Made by a program: the position numbers and the translations under genes
Shown: one piece after another, positions 18,220 to 26,807 of the stretch
How the letters are laid out: every line of letters starts with the position of its first letter
How positions within the stretch are numbered: position 1 is the first letter of the stretch
Assembly (NCBI RefSeq): GCF_040640155.1
Contig: NZ_JBFABE010000023.1
Coordinates: 1-64,000, forward strand
Source of the DNA: Streptosporangium sp040640155
GTDB taxonomy: Bacteria > Actinomycetota > Actinomycetes > Streptosporangiales > Streptosporangiaceae
DNA length: 64,000 bases
Reading direction: 5' to 3'
Notes under the pieces: model-generated
The model's database searches: none
The model's input: only the letters and a program-made list of their open reading frames with translations
Told to the model about the DNA's origin: nothing

Positions 18220-19284
18220 ATGCCGCCCACGCCCACGCCCACGCCCTCGCCCCCGCCCTCGCCCCCGGTGCCGCCTTCGCCCTCGGTGCCGCCTTCGCCC
18301 TCGGTGCCGCCCCGCACGGACTCCGGCGTCTCCGTGCTCGCCTTCGACGGCATGAGTCCGTTCGAGCTGGGCTGCGTGGTCGAGGTGTTCGGCATCCCCC
18401 GCCCCGAGTTGCGCGGGCCCTGGTACGAACTGTCGGTCTGCGCGGAGAGCCCCGTGGACCTACGGGTCGTGGGCGGCTTCACGATGCGTGTCGAGCGGGG
18501 CCTCGACGTACTGGCCGCGGCCGGAACCGTCATCGTCCCCGGAGTGGCGGACGTCCGGGGAGAGGTGTCCCCCGGGGTGGTCGCCGCCCTGCGCCGGGCC
18601 CATGAGCGCGGGGCACGGATCGTGTCGATCTGCTCGGGAGCGTTCGCTCTGGCCGCCGCCGGACTGCTGGACGACAGGGAGGCGACGACCCACTGGAGGT
18701 ATGCCGACCTGCTCCAGCGGAGGTTCCCGAGGGTGAAGGTGGACCCGGACGTGCTCTACGTCGACGGCGAGGACGTGCTGACCAGCGCGGGCAGCGCGGC
18801 CGGCCTGGACCTGCTGATCCACCTGGTGCGCAAGGACCACGGACCGGGGGTGGCCAACGAGGTCGCCCGGAGGCTCGTCATCCCTCCCCACCGGGAGGGC
18901 GGACAGGCCCAGTTCATCCAGGCGGCCGTCACCCCCGTGCACGAGGGCGCCGCCGTGACGGCCGCGATGACCTGGGCGCTCGACCACCTCGCCGAACCGA
19001 TCACGATCGCCGCCCTGGCGGGGGTCGCGCACATGTCACAACGTACGTTCATCAGGCATTTCAAGCGCCAGACCGGGACCAGCCCGCTGCGCTGGGTGAT
19101 CTCTCAGCGGGTCGCCGCCAGCCTGGCGATGCTGGAGTCCACCTCTGCGCCCGTGGAGGAGATCGCCTCGGCCGTGGGCTTCGACAGCCCGGCCACCTTC
19201 CGTCACCACTTCACCCGGGCGATGCACACCTCCCCCTCGGCCTACCGGAGAGCGTTCCGCACCTCAGGCGCATCCGACACATGA
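18220..19284 (+). CDS. GlxA-family transcriptional regulator (DJ-1/PfpI domain + AraC HTH)
   Basis: A 354-residue regulator. The first 32 residues are a Pro-rich repeat tail (PPSPSV units, from 18-bp DNA repeats), followed by a DJ-1/PfpI-like domain (about 36-205) with the nucleophile-elbow motif SICSGAFALAAAGLL and the following THWRYAD. The C-terminal AraC/XylS domain (about 245-345) has the two helix-turn-helix units around HMSQRTFIRHFKRQTGTSPLRW and EIASAVGFDSPATFRHHF. Relatives sense a ligand through the PfpI domain and activate adjacent enzyme genes. Divergence from the rhodanese gene suggests that is a target. The ATG at 18220 lies in the repeat; a later start near residue 33 cannot be excluded. 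Confidence 0.88.
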   Translation: MPPTPTPTPSPPPSPPVPPSPSVPPSPSVPPRTDSGVSVLAFDGMSPFELGCVVEVFGIPRPELRGPWYELSVCAESPVDLRVVGGFTMRVERGLDVLAAAGTVIVPGVADVRGEVSPGVVAALRRAHERGARIVSICSGAFALAAAGLLDDREATTHWRYADLLQRRFPRVKVDPDVLYVDGEDVLTSAGSAAGLDLLIHLVRKDHGPGVANEVARRLVIPPHREGGQAQFIQAAVTPVHEGAAVTAAMTWALDHLAEPITIAALAGVAHMSQRTFIRHFKRQTGTSPLRWVISQRVAASLAMLESTSAPVEEIASAVGFDSPATFRHHFTRAMHTSPSAYRRAFRTSGASDT

Positions 19285-19371
19285 GGTCACGAAATTACGC
19301 ATCCCATCACCAAGGACACAAACAGAAGAATTTTGATTTTACGGAAATCAGGCACCCGACGGATTGAATGC

Positions 19372-19389
19372 GACAATCGGTATATTGTC
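19372..19389. promoter_or_regulatory. Palindromic site upstream of the collagen-like gene
   Basis: GACAAT and ATTGTC, perfect 6-bp arms separated by 6 bases, lie in an AT-rich 263-base leader (19285-19547) that contrasts sharply with the surrounding GC content. It is a candidate operator for the collagen-like gene. Confidence 0.35.
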
Positions 19390-19547
19390 TTTCGTGTAGG
19401 GATTTGCATTTATGCAGGGTAAAGAAATCGGCCCCCTTCATCAAGTGTCGTCACCGGATTCGAGCAGCTTCTCTTACCGTATCCACGGAATGTCCCAAGA
19501 ATGACTACGGGACGTTTTCTGTGAATACAACGGGAGAGAGAAGGCAC

Positions 19548-21209
19548 GTGTCTACTTTCATGCAACGGAGCCTCGCGAGCGGCGCGCTCGCCGGAGCCGT
19601 CCTTCTTCTGAACTCCCCTGTTCCAGTTTCGGCCGATTCGCAACTCCCTGCCTCGGCCCAGGCCCGCCACGGTGGAATCAGCTCTCTCAAGAGCGCTCAG
19701 GCAGACCCGTGTCTCCTGCAGTTCACCGCCGTCTGCACAAATCTTGCCCCGGTGTCTTCGGTAGTGCGCGTGTCCCCGGTGGTACGGGTGTCTCCGGTGG
19801 TCCGCGTCAACGACATTGTGGCCACCGAAGCAATCATCAACAAGGCGGTGCGACCGACCGCGACCGACGGTAATTACATCCTGCTGTGCAGGTGGCTCGG
19901 CCTTCCGAGTTTCCTGTGCAAGCTTCCCGACGGGCTGCGCGGGCCCGCCGGTCCCCGAGGCCCGGCAGGGCCTCCCGGCCCGGCGGGCGCTGACGGCCTC
20001 CCCGGACCGGCAGGACCGGCCGGAGCTGACGGTCTTCCCGGACCGGCTGGACCTCCCGGACCGGCGGGCGCAGACGGCCTCCCCGGACCCGAGGGACCGG
20101 CTGGACCTCCCGGACCGGCGGGCGCTGACGGCCTTCCCGGACCGGCAGGACCTCCCGGCGCAGATGGTCTTCCCGGCCCCGAGGGACCTCCCGGACCCGC
20201 AGGCGCAGACGGCCTCCCCGGACCCGAGGGACCGGCTGGACCTCCCGGACCGGCGGGCGCTGACGGCCTTCCCGGCCCCGCAGGACCGGCCGGAGCGGAT
20301 GGCCTTCCCGGACCCGCAGGACCTCCCGGCGCAGATGGTCTTCCTGGTCCCGAGGGACCGGCTGGACCTCCCGGACCGGCGGGCGCAGATGGTCTTCCCG
20401 GACCCGAGGGACCGACTGGACCTCCCGGACCCGCAGGCGCTGATGGCCTTCCCGGACCGGCTGGCGCAGATGGTCTTCCCGGACCCGAGGGACCGGCTGG
20501 ACCTCCCGGACCGGCGGGCGCAGACGGCCTTCCCGGACCCGCAGGACCGGCCGGAGCGGATGGCCTTCCCGGACCCGCAGGACCTCCCGGCGCAGATGGC
20601 CTTCCCGGACCGGCGGGCGCAGACGGCCTCCCCGGACCCGAGGGACCGGCAGGACCTCCCGGACCCGCAGGCGCTGATGGCCTTCCCGGACCGGCTGGCG
20701 CAGATGGTCTTCCCGGACCCGAGGGACCGGCAGGACCTCCCGGACCGGCGGGCGCAGACGGCCTTCCCGGACCCGCAGGCGCAGACGGCCTCCCCGGACC
20801 CGAGGGACCCGAGGGACCGGCAGGACCCGAAGGCCCTCCCGGGCCGGCGGGCGCTGACGGCCTTCCCGGACCCGCGGGACCTGAAGGACCCGAGGGACCC
20901 GAGGGACCCGCTGGACCCGAAGGACCCGCAGGCGCAGACGGTCTGGCAGGACCCGCAGGACCCGAAGGCCCGGCTGGACCCGCCGGACCTGAAGGACCCG
21001 CCGGCCCCGAAGGACCTGCCGGACCGGAAGGGCCGGCCGGAACCAGGGTCGACACCGTCAGCAGGCCGATCCACACCGTTCGGATGACTCCCATCCAGGT
21101 CGTCGCGACTCCGGTGTACGGCACCTCCGTCATCGGCATCCCGGTGATGGGAGCCTCCATGGGGATCGGCGCCTCGATGGGGATCTGCACCCCGGTGAAG
21201 ATCTGCTGA
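19548..21209 (+). CDS. Secreted collagen-like (Gly-X-Y repeat) protein
   Basis: A 553-residue protein. A signal peptide (about 1-31: basic start, hydrophobic GALAGAVLLL core, SADS end) leads to a short non-repetitive head with three SPVVRV-like units and two Cys pairs. About 124 consecutive Gly-X-Y triplets follow (bases 19930-21048), dominated by GPAGADGLPGPAGPPG blocks, then a 50-residue tail with repeated Met/Ile/Gly units ending in Cys. Pro is common in X or Y but hydroxylation is unlikely in bacteria, so charged and Pro-rich triplets would stabilise the triple helix. There is no LPXTG or membrane anchor, so the protein is probably released or held by its Cys-containing ends. GGAGAGAGAAGG precedes GTG 19548, better than any upstream start. 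Confidence 0.85.
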   Translation: MSTFMQRSLASGALAGAVLLLNSPVPVSADSQLPASAQARHGGISSLKSAQADPCLLQFTAVCTNLAPVSSVVRVSPVVRVSPVVRVNDIVATEAIINKAVRPTATDGNYILLCRWLGLPSFLCKLPDGLRGPAGPRGPAGPPGPAGADGLPGPAGPAGADGLPGPAGPPGPAGADGLPGPEGPAGPPGPAGADGLPGPAGPPGADGLPGPEGPPGPAGADGLPGPEGPAGPPGPAGADGLPGPAGPAGADGLPGPAGPPGADGLPGPEGPAGPPGPAGADGLPGPEGPTGPPGPAGADGLPGPAGADGLPGPEGPAGPPGPAGADGLPGPAGPAGADGLPGPAGPPGADGLPGPAGADGLPGPEGPAGPPGPAGADGLPGPAGADGLPGPEGPAGPPGPAGADGLPGPAGADGLPGPEGPEGPAGPEGPPGPAGADGLPGPAGPEGPEGPEGPAGPEGPAGADGLAGPAGPEGPAGPAGPEGPAGPEGPAGPEGPAGTRVDTVSRPIHTVRMTPIQVVATPVYGTSVIGIPVMGASMGIGASMGICTPVKIC

Positions 21210-21684
21210 GACCTTCTCCGGGCTTCATGGAAGCAGGCCGATCGGCGCGTCACGCCTCGGAGGGTCACCCCGGAGTTCTCCGGTAACACGAAGAGGACGC
21301 CGGAACGATCACTCGGGGAACGTGGACGTCGGTTGAAAGCGAAGAGGTGCGGGGCATCGTCGCCCCGCACCTCTTCATTCGTCCCGAGCGCCGCCCCCTC
21401 CTCGGCGTGTTCGGCACATTCCGCAGGCTTCCCACATTCGTTCCACTTCGGACTCGCCGCGCCCGCCCTCGCCCCAGGACGAAGACACGATCCGTCCGCC
21501 CGGGAATCCCGCGGCCCCTCCCCTGCCGGTTCACCCCGTCCACCCCGCCGCGCGAACCGGCGGAGCCGAACGGCCGAGCGGATCACCGCAGCCTCTTCCC
21601 GATAATCCCGCGGCAGTCGTACCGATATGTCCCCTGGACAGCGACCCCTTTTCCTACAACATTGGTTGGGTATCGGTTCCGGCC
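21210..21684. other. Intergenic region after the collagen-like gene
   Basis: About 475 bases without a supportable gene. The first half holds the terminator of the collagen-like gene; the second half is GC-rich and unremarkable, then becomes AT-richer around 21640-21680 immediately before the selenium-binding-protein gene, the likely promoter area. Confidence 0.4.
21341..21376 (+). terminator. Strong hairpin downstream of the collagen-like gene
   Basis: A perfect 15-bp stem (GAAGAGGTGCGGGGC and its complement) around a 6-base loop, followed by ATTCGTC. It is the most stable simple hairpin I found in the window and sits 132 bases after the collagen-like stop. Confidence 0.8.
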
Positions 21685-23088
21685 ATGAGTCAGGAGTTCA
21701 CCGTGCCCCTCATCCAGCCCGATCCCACCTTCTACCCCTCCGCTCGCGAGGCCATGCTGGCGCCCCGGGAGGAGCTCGCCTACGTCGCCCTGCTGGACGC
21801 GACCGGCGACGGACGGCCCGACGGGCTCGCCACGATCGACCTGTCCGACGGATCGATCGCCGACGTGCATGACATGTCCGTTCCCGGCGACGAGCTCCAC
21901 CATTTCGGCTGGAACGTGTGCAGCGCGGCCCTGTGCCCGTACGCCCCGCACCCGCACGTGGAGAGGCGTTACCTGGTCCTCCCGGGCCTGCGGTCGAGCA
22001 GGATCTACATCTTCGACGTCAAGGACGACCCCCGGCGTCCCAAGCTCGTCAAGACGATCGAACCTGAGACGATCTTCGAGAAGACCGGTTACAGCCGCCC
22101 TCACACCGTGCACTGCGGCACCGACGCCATCTACGTCAGCGCGCTCGGGAACGTCGACGGCGACGCGCCCGGCGGGGTGTTCACGCTCGACCACGACACC
22201 TTCGAACCGCGGGGCCGCTGGGAGGCCGACCGCGGGCCGCAACGGCTGCACTACGACTTCTGGTGGCACCTGGGACACGACACCATGATCACCAGTGAGT
22301 GGGCCACCCCCAACCAGATCGAGCCCGGTCCGTCGCTGGAGCTGCTCACCGGTCGCGGGTACGGTCACCGGCTGCACGTGTGGGACCTGACCAGGCGCAG
22401 GCACCTGCAGGAGATCGACCTGGGCGACCGCCACCAGATGGCGCTGGAGTTGCGGCCCGCCCACGATCCGACCAGGACCTACGGCTTCGTCAACACGGTG
22501 ATCGACGTCGAGGACCTGTCCTCCAACATCTTCACCTGGTACCTGGAGGACGGCGTCTGGAAGGCCCGCAAGACGATCACGATCCCGGCCGAACCGGCCG
22601 ACCCCGGCCTGCTGCCGGAGCCGCTCAAGCAGTTCGGAGCGGTACCCCCGCTGGTCAGCGACATCTCGCTGACCCTGGACGACCGGATCCTGCTCGTCTC
22701 GGCCTGGGGCACCGGGGAGCTCAAGGCGTACGACGTCTCCGACCCGTTCGCTCCCCGGGAGACCGGTTCGGTGCGGATCGGCGGGATCGTCCGCCGTGAC
22801 GCCCACCCGGCCGCCCCGGACCGGCCGCTGAACGGCGGCCCGCAGATGGTCGAGACCAGCAGGGACGGACGGCGGGTCTACTTCACCAACTCGCTCTACC
22901 GCTCCTGGGACGACGTCTTCTACCCCGACGGCGTCTCCGGCTGGATGGCGAAGGCGGACGTCGCCGAGGACGGCTCCCTCTCCCTCGACGCGGGCTTCTT
23001 CACCGATTTCGCGGCCGACGGCCGCCGCGCGCACCAGATCCGCCTCCAGGGAGGCGACTCCTCCTCCGACTCCTTCTGCTTCCCCTGA
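21685..23088 (+). CDS. Selenium-binding protein (SBP56) / methanethiol oxidase-like
   Basis: A 467-residue cytoplasmic beta-propeller protein of the SELENBP1/SBP56 family, members of which oxidise methanethiol to formaldehyde, H2S and H2O2 using copper. Motifs seen in order: DATGDGRPDGLATIDL, HHFGWNVCSAALC (conserved Cys region), YSRPHTVHCG (His/Cys), HYDFWWHLGHDTMITSEWATP, DRHQMALELRPAHDP and LVSDISLTLDDR. All the conserved His positions of the family appear present. There is no Tat or Sec signal, unlike proteobacterial MtoX. It is followed after 158 bases by a His-rich membrane protein on the same strand, suggesting a metal-handling partner. Enzymatic activity is inferred from family. Confidence 0.9.
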   Translation: MSQEFTVPLIQPDPTFYPSAREAMLAPREELAYVALLDATGDGRPDGLATIDLSDGSIADVHDMSVPGDELHHFGWNVCSAALCPYAPHPHVERRYLVLPGLRSSRIYIFDVKDDPRRPKLVKTIEPETIFEKTGYSRPHTVHCGTDAIYVSALGNVDGDAPGGVFTLDHDTFEPRGRWEADRGPQRLHYDFWWHLGHDTMITSEWATPNQIEPGPSLELLTGRGYGHRLHVWDLTRRRHLQEIDLGDRHQMALELRPAHDPTRTYGFVNTVIDVEDLSSNIFTWYLEDGVWKARKTITIPAEPADPGLLPEPLKQFGAVPPLVSDISLTLDDRILLVSAWGTGELKAYDVSDPFAPRETGSVRIGGIVRRDAHPAAPDRPLNGGPQMVETSRDGRRVYFTNSLYRSWDDVFYPDGVSGWMAKADVAEDGSLSLDAGFFTDFAADGRRAHQIRLQGGDSSSDSFCFP

Positions 23089-23246
23089 CCCTCGCCCTCA
23101 CCCTCCTGCCGCTCCTCCCCGACCACGCTCCGTCGTCTCCCCCCGCCTCCCGCTCCCGCGCCCCTCCGTCCTCCCGAGTTCCGTCCGCTTCCGGCCTCCT
23201 GCGAACCCGTCAGGTCCCGGCCGGCCGTCCCTGTGAGGCGCATCCG

Positions 23247-23924
23247 ATGGATCTGACCCCCCTGCTCATCGTGGCCGGACTGGGCGCCTTCCACGGCCTG
23301 AACCCGGCCATGGGCTGGCTCTTCGCGGTCGCGCTCGGCCTGCAGGAGCGCTCGCGCGCCGGCGTGTTCCGCGCGCTCCCGCCGATCGTGCTCGGTCACG
23401 CCGCCTCGGTGCTGATCACGCTGGTACTGGTGTCGGCCGCACGGCTCGCCGCCCCGCCCAAGGGGGTCTCGTACGGTGTGGCGGCCCTGGTCTGCGGGTT
23501 CGGGGTATGGCGGCTGCTGAGGCGGCACCACCCCCGCCGGGTGGGCATGAAGGTGAACGGATGGCAGCTCACCGGTTGGTCGTTCCTGATGGCCACCGCC
23601 CACGGCGCGGGCCTCATGGTGCTCCCGGTCACCCTCGGCGCGGGGACCGGGCACGAGGCGCACTCCGGGCACGGGAGCCACGGAGGGCACGGCGGTCACG
23701 CGGGGCATCCGGGGCACGGCGAGCAGGGCGCCGCCGCCCTGGCCTCGCAGAGCCTGCTCGCGACGGGGGTCCACACGGTGGCCATGCTGGTCGTGACCAC
23801 CGCCCTGGCCCTGCTCGTCTACGAGCGGCTGGGGGTGTCGGTGCTGCGCAGGGCCTGGTTCAACCTCGATCTCGCCTGGGCCGTCGCCCTCATCGGCGCG
23901 GGTGCCTTCGCCGCACTGACCTGA
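23247..23924 (+). CDS. Multi-pass membrane protein with His-rich loop
   Basis: A 225-residue protein with about six TM helices. TM1 contains the motif AFHGLNPAMGWLFAVALGLQ, which recurs in uncharacterised actinobacterial membrane proteins and recalls the HxxxP-type helices of nickel/cobalt and sulfite-type exporters (NicO/UreH/TauE clans), though I cannot place it in one. Between TM4 and TM5 (about 133-155) is a hydrophilic loop with nine His in Gly/His repeats, typical of metal-sensing or metal-chelating loops. The gene follows the SBP56 gene on the same strand. A role in moving copper or another metal for that enzyme is an inference from this context only. Confidence 0.65.
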   Translation: MDLTPLLIVAGLGAFHGLNPAMGWLFAVALGLQERSRAGVFRALPPIVLGHAASVLITLVLVSAARLAAPPKGVSYGVAALVCGFGVWRLLRRHHPRRVGMKVNGWQLTGWSFLMATAHGAGLMVLPVTLGAGTGHEAHSGHGSHGGHGGHAGHPGHGEQGAAALASQSLLATGVHTVAMLVVTTALALLVYERLGVSVLRRAWFNLDLAWAVALIGAGAFAALT

Positions 23925-24043
23925 CGGGGTCCGAAGGAACACGGCGGCTCCCCACGAGGCCCGAAGGATCCGGACGAGGCCGGACGGGCGGGACTCGCGG
24001 ACCGGCGCGTGAACCGTTCGGCGGCGGCGTACGTTCAACAGGC

Positions 24044-25291
24044 ATGCGCCGACTGTTCCCCGCACTGCTGGCCGTCGCCGCCCTCTCGGCATGCGCCATG
24101 TCCAGGCCCGATCTGATCACCGCGAAGGGGGTGAAGCGGCAGGTCCCGCAGAACCCTCCGGTCGCGGAGACCGTACGCGGCCTGACGGCCTTCGGTCACT
24201 CGCTGCTCGCGATCGCCGCGCCCGGCGCGGCCAACGTCGTCCTGTCCCCGCTGAGCATCACCCACGCGTTCGGGATGGCGAGGGCCGGAGCCACCGGAGA
24301 GACCGCCGCCGAACTCGACAGGGTCTTCGGTTTCCCCTCCGAAGGGCCGCACGTCCCGCTCAACGCGCTGACCCGGCGGATCGTCACGACCGACGACCCG
24401 CCGCCCGTCGCCGGCCCGGACGAGCGACGGGACGCCCAGAGCGGCCCGCCCCGCGCCCCGATCGTGGGCATCGCGGACGGACTGTTCGTCCAGGAGGGGC
24501 TGAGCGTCGAACCGGGCTTCCTGCGCACGCTCGCCGAGCAGTACGGGACGGGCGCGCACCAGGTGGACTTCACCGGGGACGCCGCGGGGGTCATCAACGC
24601 CTGGGCCGAGGAGCGGACGGCCGGACGGATCACCGAGGTGTTCGACCGGCTGGACCCGGACACCGGGCTGGTCATCGCGGACGCCCTCTACCTCAAGGCC
24701 GACTGGGCGACGCCGTTCACCGACCCGCCCGAGGAGAACGCCGCCTTCACCCGCGCGGACGGGACGACCGCGCGCGTCACCCTGATGCGCCGCGACGGCG
24801 CCGTCCCGTACGTGGAGGGGCCCGCCTGGCAGGCCGTGGAGCTGCGCTACGCCGGTGACGAGCTCGCCATGTGGGTCCTCGTGCCACGGACCGGCGCCTC
24901 CCCGGCCGACCTGCTCTCCCCCGCGGTGCTGGCCGAGGTCTCCTCCGGACTGCGGGAGCGGCCGGTACGGCTGGCCCTGCCCCGCTGGGACTTCTCCACC
25001 GCCCTGGACCTGACGGAACCGCTCGGGACGCTGGGGCTGCGCGGCTCCGACTACTCCGGCATCACCGGCGGCGCCTCGCTCGGGCAGGCGGTGCATCGCG
25101 CCACCGTCACCGTGGACGAGTGGGGGACCGAGGCCGCCGCCGTCACCGGGCTCGCCTTCCCGGTGATGGCCATGGCACCGCCGGAGGTGGAGGTCCGCGC
25201 CGACCGCCCGTTCGCGTTCGCGATCGTGCACCGGCCGACGCTGACCCCGCTCTTCGTCGGTCAGGTGGGGGATCCGGCCTCGCGGGGGTGA
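24044..25291 (+). CDS. Serpin-family protease inhibitor, lipoprotein
   Basis: A 415-residue serpin: an irreversible suicide inhibitor of serine (sometimes cysteine) proteases, here exported and lipid-anchored (lipobox LSAC, Cys at about residue 17). Serpin landmarks: NVVLSPLSITHAFGMARAGATGET, a VIADALYLKADWATPF strand region, the reactive-loop hinge GTEAAAVTG starting at residue 361, and a C-terminal FAFAIVHRPTLTPLFVGQVGDP signature. The hinge has small residues at P12-P9, as in inhibitory serpins. Counting 15 residues from the hinge Gly puts Met375 at P1, followed by A-M-A-P-P-E, much like alpha-1-antitrypsin. It has an extra loop (about 118-140). The target protease is unknown. Confidence 0.9.
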   Translation: MRRLFPALLAVAALSACAMSRPDLITAKGVKRQVPQNPPVAETVRGLTAFGHSLLAIAAPGAANVVLSPLSITHAFGMARAGATGETAAELDRVFGFPSEGPHVPLNALTRRIVTTDDPPPVAGPDERRDAQSGPPRAPIVGIADGLFVQEGLSVEPGFLRTLAEQYGTGAHQVDFTGDAAGVINAWAEERTAGRITEVFDRLDPDTGLVIADALYLKADWATPFTDPPEENAAFTRADGTTARVTLMRRDGAVPYVEGPAWQAVELRYAGDELAMWVLVPRTGASPADLLSPAVLAEVSSGLRERPVRLALPRWDFSTALDLTEPLGTLGLRGSDYSGITGGASLGQAVHRATVTVDEWGTEAAAVTGLAFPVMAMAPPEVEVRADRPFAFAIVHRPTLTPLFVGQVGDPASRG

Positions 25292-25309
25292 GACCGGATC
25301 CCCCCCGGC

Positions 25310-26143
25310 TCAGCCGGAGAAGGTCAGCAGGCCCGCGTCCACCACGGTTCGCCCGAAGACGCGGGCCTGCTCGGCCAGGCGGGCCAGTTCCTCGTCGGAG
25401 AGCGCCGCGTACGCGGGCAGCGCGAGCTCGTCGGTACGGTCCTCGATGCGCTGCCTGAGCGTCCTGCCCTCGTCGGTGAGCTCCTCCCCCCGCATCAGGC
25501 CGCGCTCGCGCAGACTCTCGGCGGCGGCGGCCCACTCCTCCTCGGGCCAGTCGCGGCTGAACCTGAGGAAGACCGTGGGGACCTGCCCCGTCGCGGCGTG
25601 CAGGACCAGCGCGTCCAGCGGCCCGACCCCCTCGGCCAGGAGGGTCGCCACGTGGGCGTCGCCGCGGAACTCGCGCAACAGTGTCTGCGCGTGCCAGAGC
25701 TTCGGCAGCGGCTCGGACGGCCAGGGCAGCGCCGCGTGCGCGGCGAACAGCGGACGGCCCTGGGGGTGTTCGCAGGCCTCCCGCGCGGCGCGGGAGGCCA
25801 GCTCGGCGGTGTCGGCCAGGGTGTCGATCTCGTGGACCCCGGCCCGCCGCAGTGCCGCGTCGGCGGCCTCCAGGCGGGCGTCGAGCATCTTCTCCGGCGT
25901 CGTCACCCCCCAGACGGCCGGCAGATGGCTGCGGACGAGCGCGGGGTTGAAGTTGTAGAAGCTCGCGATGACCAGCTCGGCCGAGGCGGCGCCGAAGGGG
26001 GCCGATCGGGAGGCGAAGTAACCGGCGCGCCCCTCCACGCCGAGCGCGGCGTAGCGCTCCGCCGCCTCGGGAACGAAATAGATCATCCCGTGCAGGGGCT
26101 CCAGGCGCCGCCAGGCCTGACGGGCGAGCTGGACGTCGGTCAT
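25310..26143 (-). CDS. SCO6745-family (SalK-like) protein
   Basis: A 277-residue, mostly helical cytoplasmic protein of the actinobacterial SCO6745 family. It begins RQAWRRLEPLHGMIYFVPEAAERYAALG, contains ASRSAPFGAASAELVIASFYNFNPALVRSHLPAVW, and ends in a winged-helix-like C-terminus (LRERGLMRGEELTDEGRTLRQRIEDRTDELALPAYAALSDEE) that resembles MarR-type DNA-binding segments. Function is unknown; members occur near regulators and redox genes. The ATG at 26143 has GGAGG with 6-base spacing; the longer frame to 26164 has no such site. A promoter with an operator-like palindrome lies about 150 bases upstream. Confidence 0.8.
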   Translation of the reverse strand: MTDVQLARQAWRRLEPLHGMIYFVPEAAERYAALGVEGRAGYFASRSAPFGAASAELVIASFYNFNPALVRSHLPAVWGVTTPEKMLDARLEAADAALRRAGVHEIDTLADTAELASRAAREACEHPQGRPLFAAHAALPWPSEPLPKLWHAQTLLREFRGDAHVATLLAEGVGPLDALVLHAATGQVPTVFLRFSRDWPEEEWAAAAESLRERGLMRGEELTDEGRTLRQRIEDRTDELALPAYAALSDEELARLAEQARVFGRTVVDAGLLTFSG

Positions 26144-26290
26144 CTCATGCCTCCGAACGGTCAACGAAACGGGTCGTCGTGGCCGGTCGGAGGCCCGGGG
26201 CGCCCGCCGGCACCGGGCGAGGCAGGCGGCCTCGTCCCGCGCGCGGACGCGCTCCCCTCACCCGACTTAACCGACCGGACGGTATCTGGG

Positions 26291-26320
26291 AACCTATTCC
26301 TACCCGCCGGTAGGCGTCAA
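26291..26320 (-). promoter_or_regulatory. Promoter with palindrome inside the spacer
   Basis: On the minus strand TTGACG (26320-26315) and TAGGTT (26296-26291) are separated by 18 bases. The spacer contains a perfect inverted repeat, CCTACC-4-GGTAGG (26299-26314). This arrangement is typical of repressor control (TetR or MerR types). It would drive the SCO6745-family gene with a leader of about 140 bases. Confidence 0.5.
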
Positions 26321-26369
26321 CGACGGCACGTCCCGCGAGCACGCGCCCGAGGACTCACGCGCGTACGGG

Positions 26370-26807
26370 TCAGGCGCGGGTGGTCACCAGGTCGCTGAGG
26401 CGGCGGAGATCCTGCCGGTACTTCTGCCTGAGCGCGCGGCTCAGCAGAGGGCCGCGCAGGCGGTGCAGGCCGGGCGGCCTGCACCTGAGTCGTACGGTCA
26501 CCCGGCACCGGTCCTCGCCCAGCGGCACGACCGACCTGCCGCCCTCGGCGTCGAACCCCGACGTCATCCGCCAGGAGAACTCCCTGCCCGGCACCACCCG
26601 GGTCACCAGCCTGCCGGTGCGGTAGGAACGGCCACGGAAGCTGATCGACTCGTCGGTGGCGGTGCCCGGGACGACCGGCCCCGGGGGGTCCGGTGCCATG
26701 GTGGTTACGCCCGCGCGCCAGCGGGGGTCCTGGCCGAAGTCGGAGATGATCCGCCATATCTCGGCGGCGGGGCGCGCTATGTCGATCGACACCTCCAGCT
26801 CGATCAC
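26370..26807 (-). CDS. SRPBCC-family (polyketide cyclase/START-like) protein
   Basis: A 145-residue protein with the SRPBCC fold: IDIARPAAEIWRIISDFGQDPRWR at the N-terminus, the beta-sheet core around GREFSWRMTSGFDAEGGRSVVPLGEDRCRVTVRLR and a long C-terminal helix (LSRALRQKYRQDLRRLSDLV) that would close a hydrophobic pocket. Such proteins bind or transform lipophilic ligands. The ATG overlaps the stop of the upstream SDR gene by four bases, so the two are translationally coupled and probably act on related small molecules. Confidence 0.82.
   Translation of the reverse strand: MIELEVSIDIARPAAEIWRIISDFGQDPRWRAGVTTMAPDPPGPVVPGTATDESISFRGRSYRTGRLVTRVVPGREFSWRMTSGFDAEGGRSVVPLGEDRCRVTVRLRCRPPGLHRLRGPLLSRALRQKYRQDLRRLSDLVTTRA

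Noticed and set aside
19410..21586. Long open frames on both strands across the collagen-like repeats.
   Set aside because: They arise from the GC-rich 9-bp periodicity, have no signal sequence or start signals, and encode Arg/Ser/Gly-rich junk outside the repeats.
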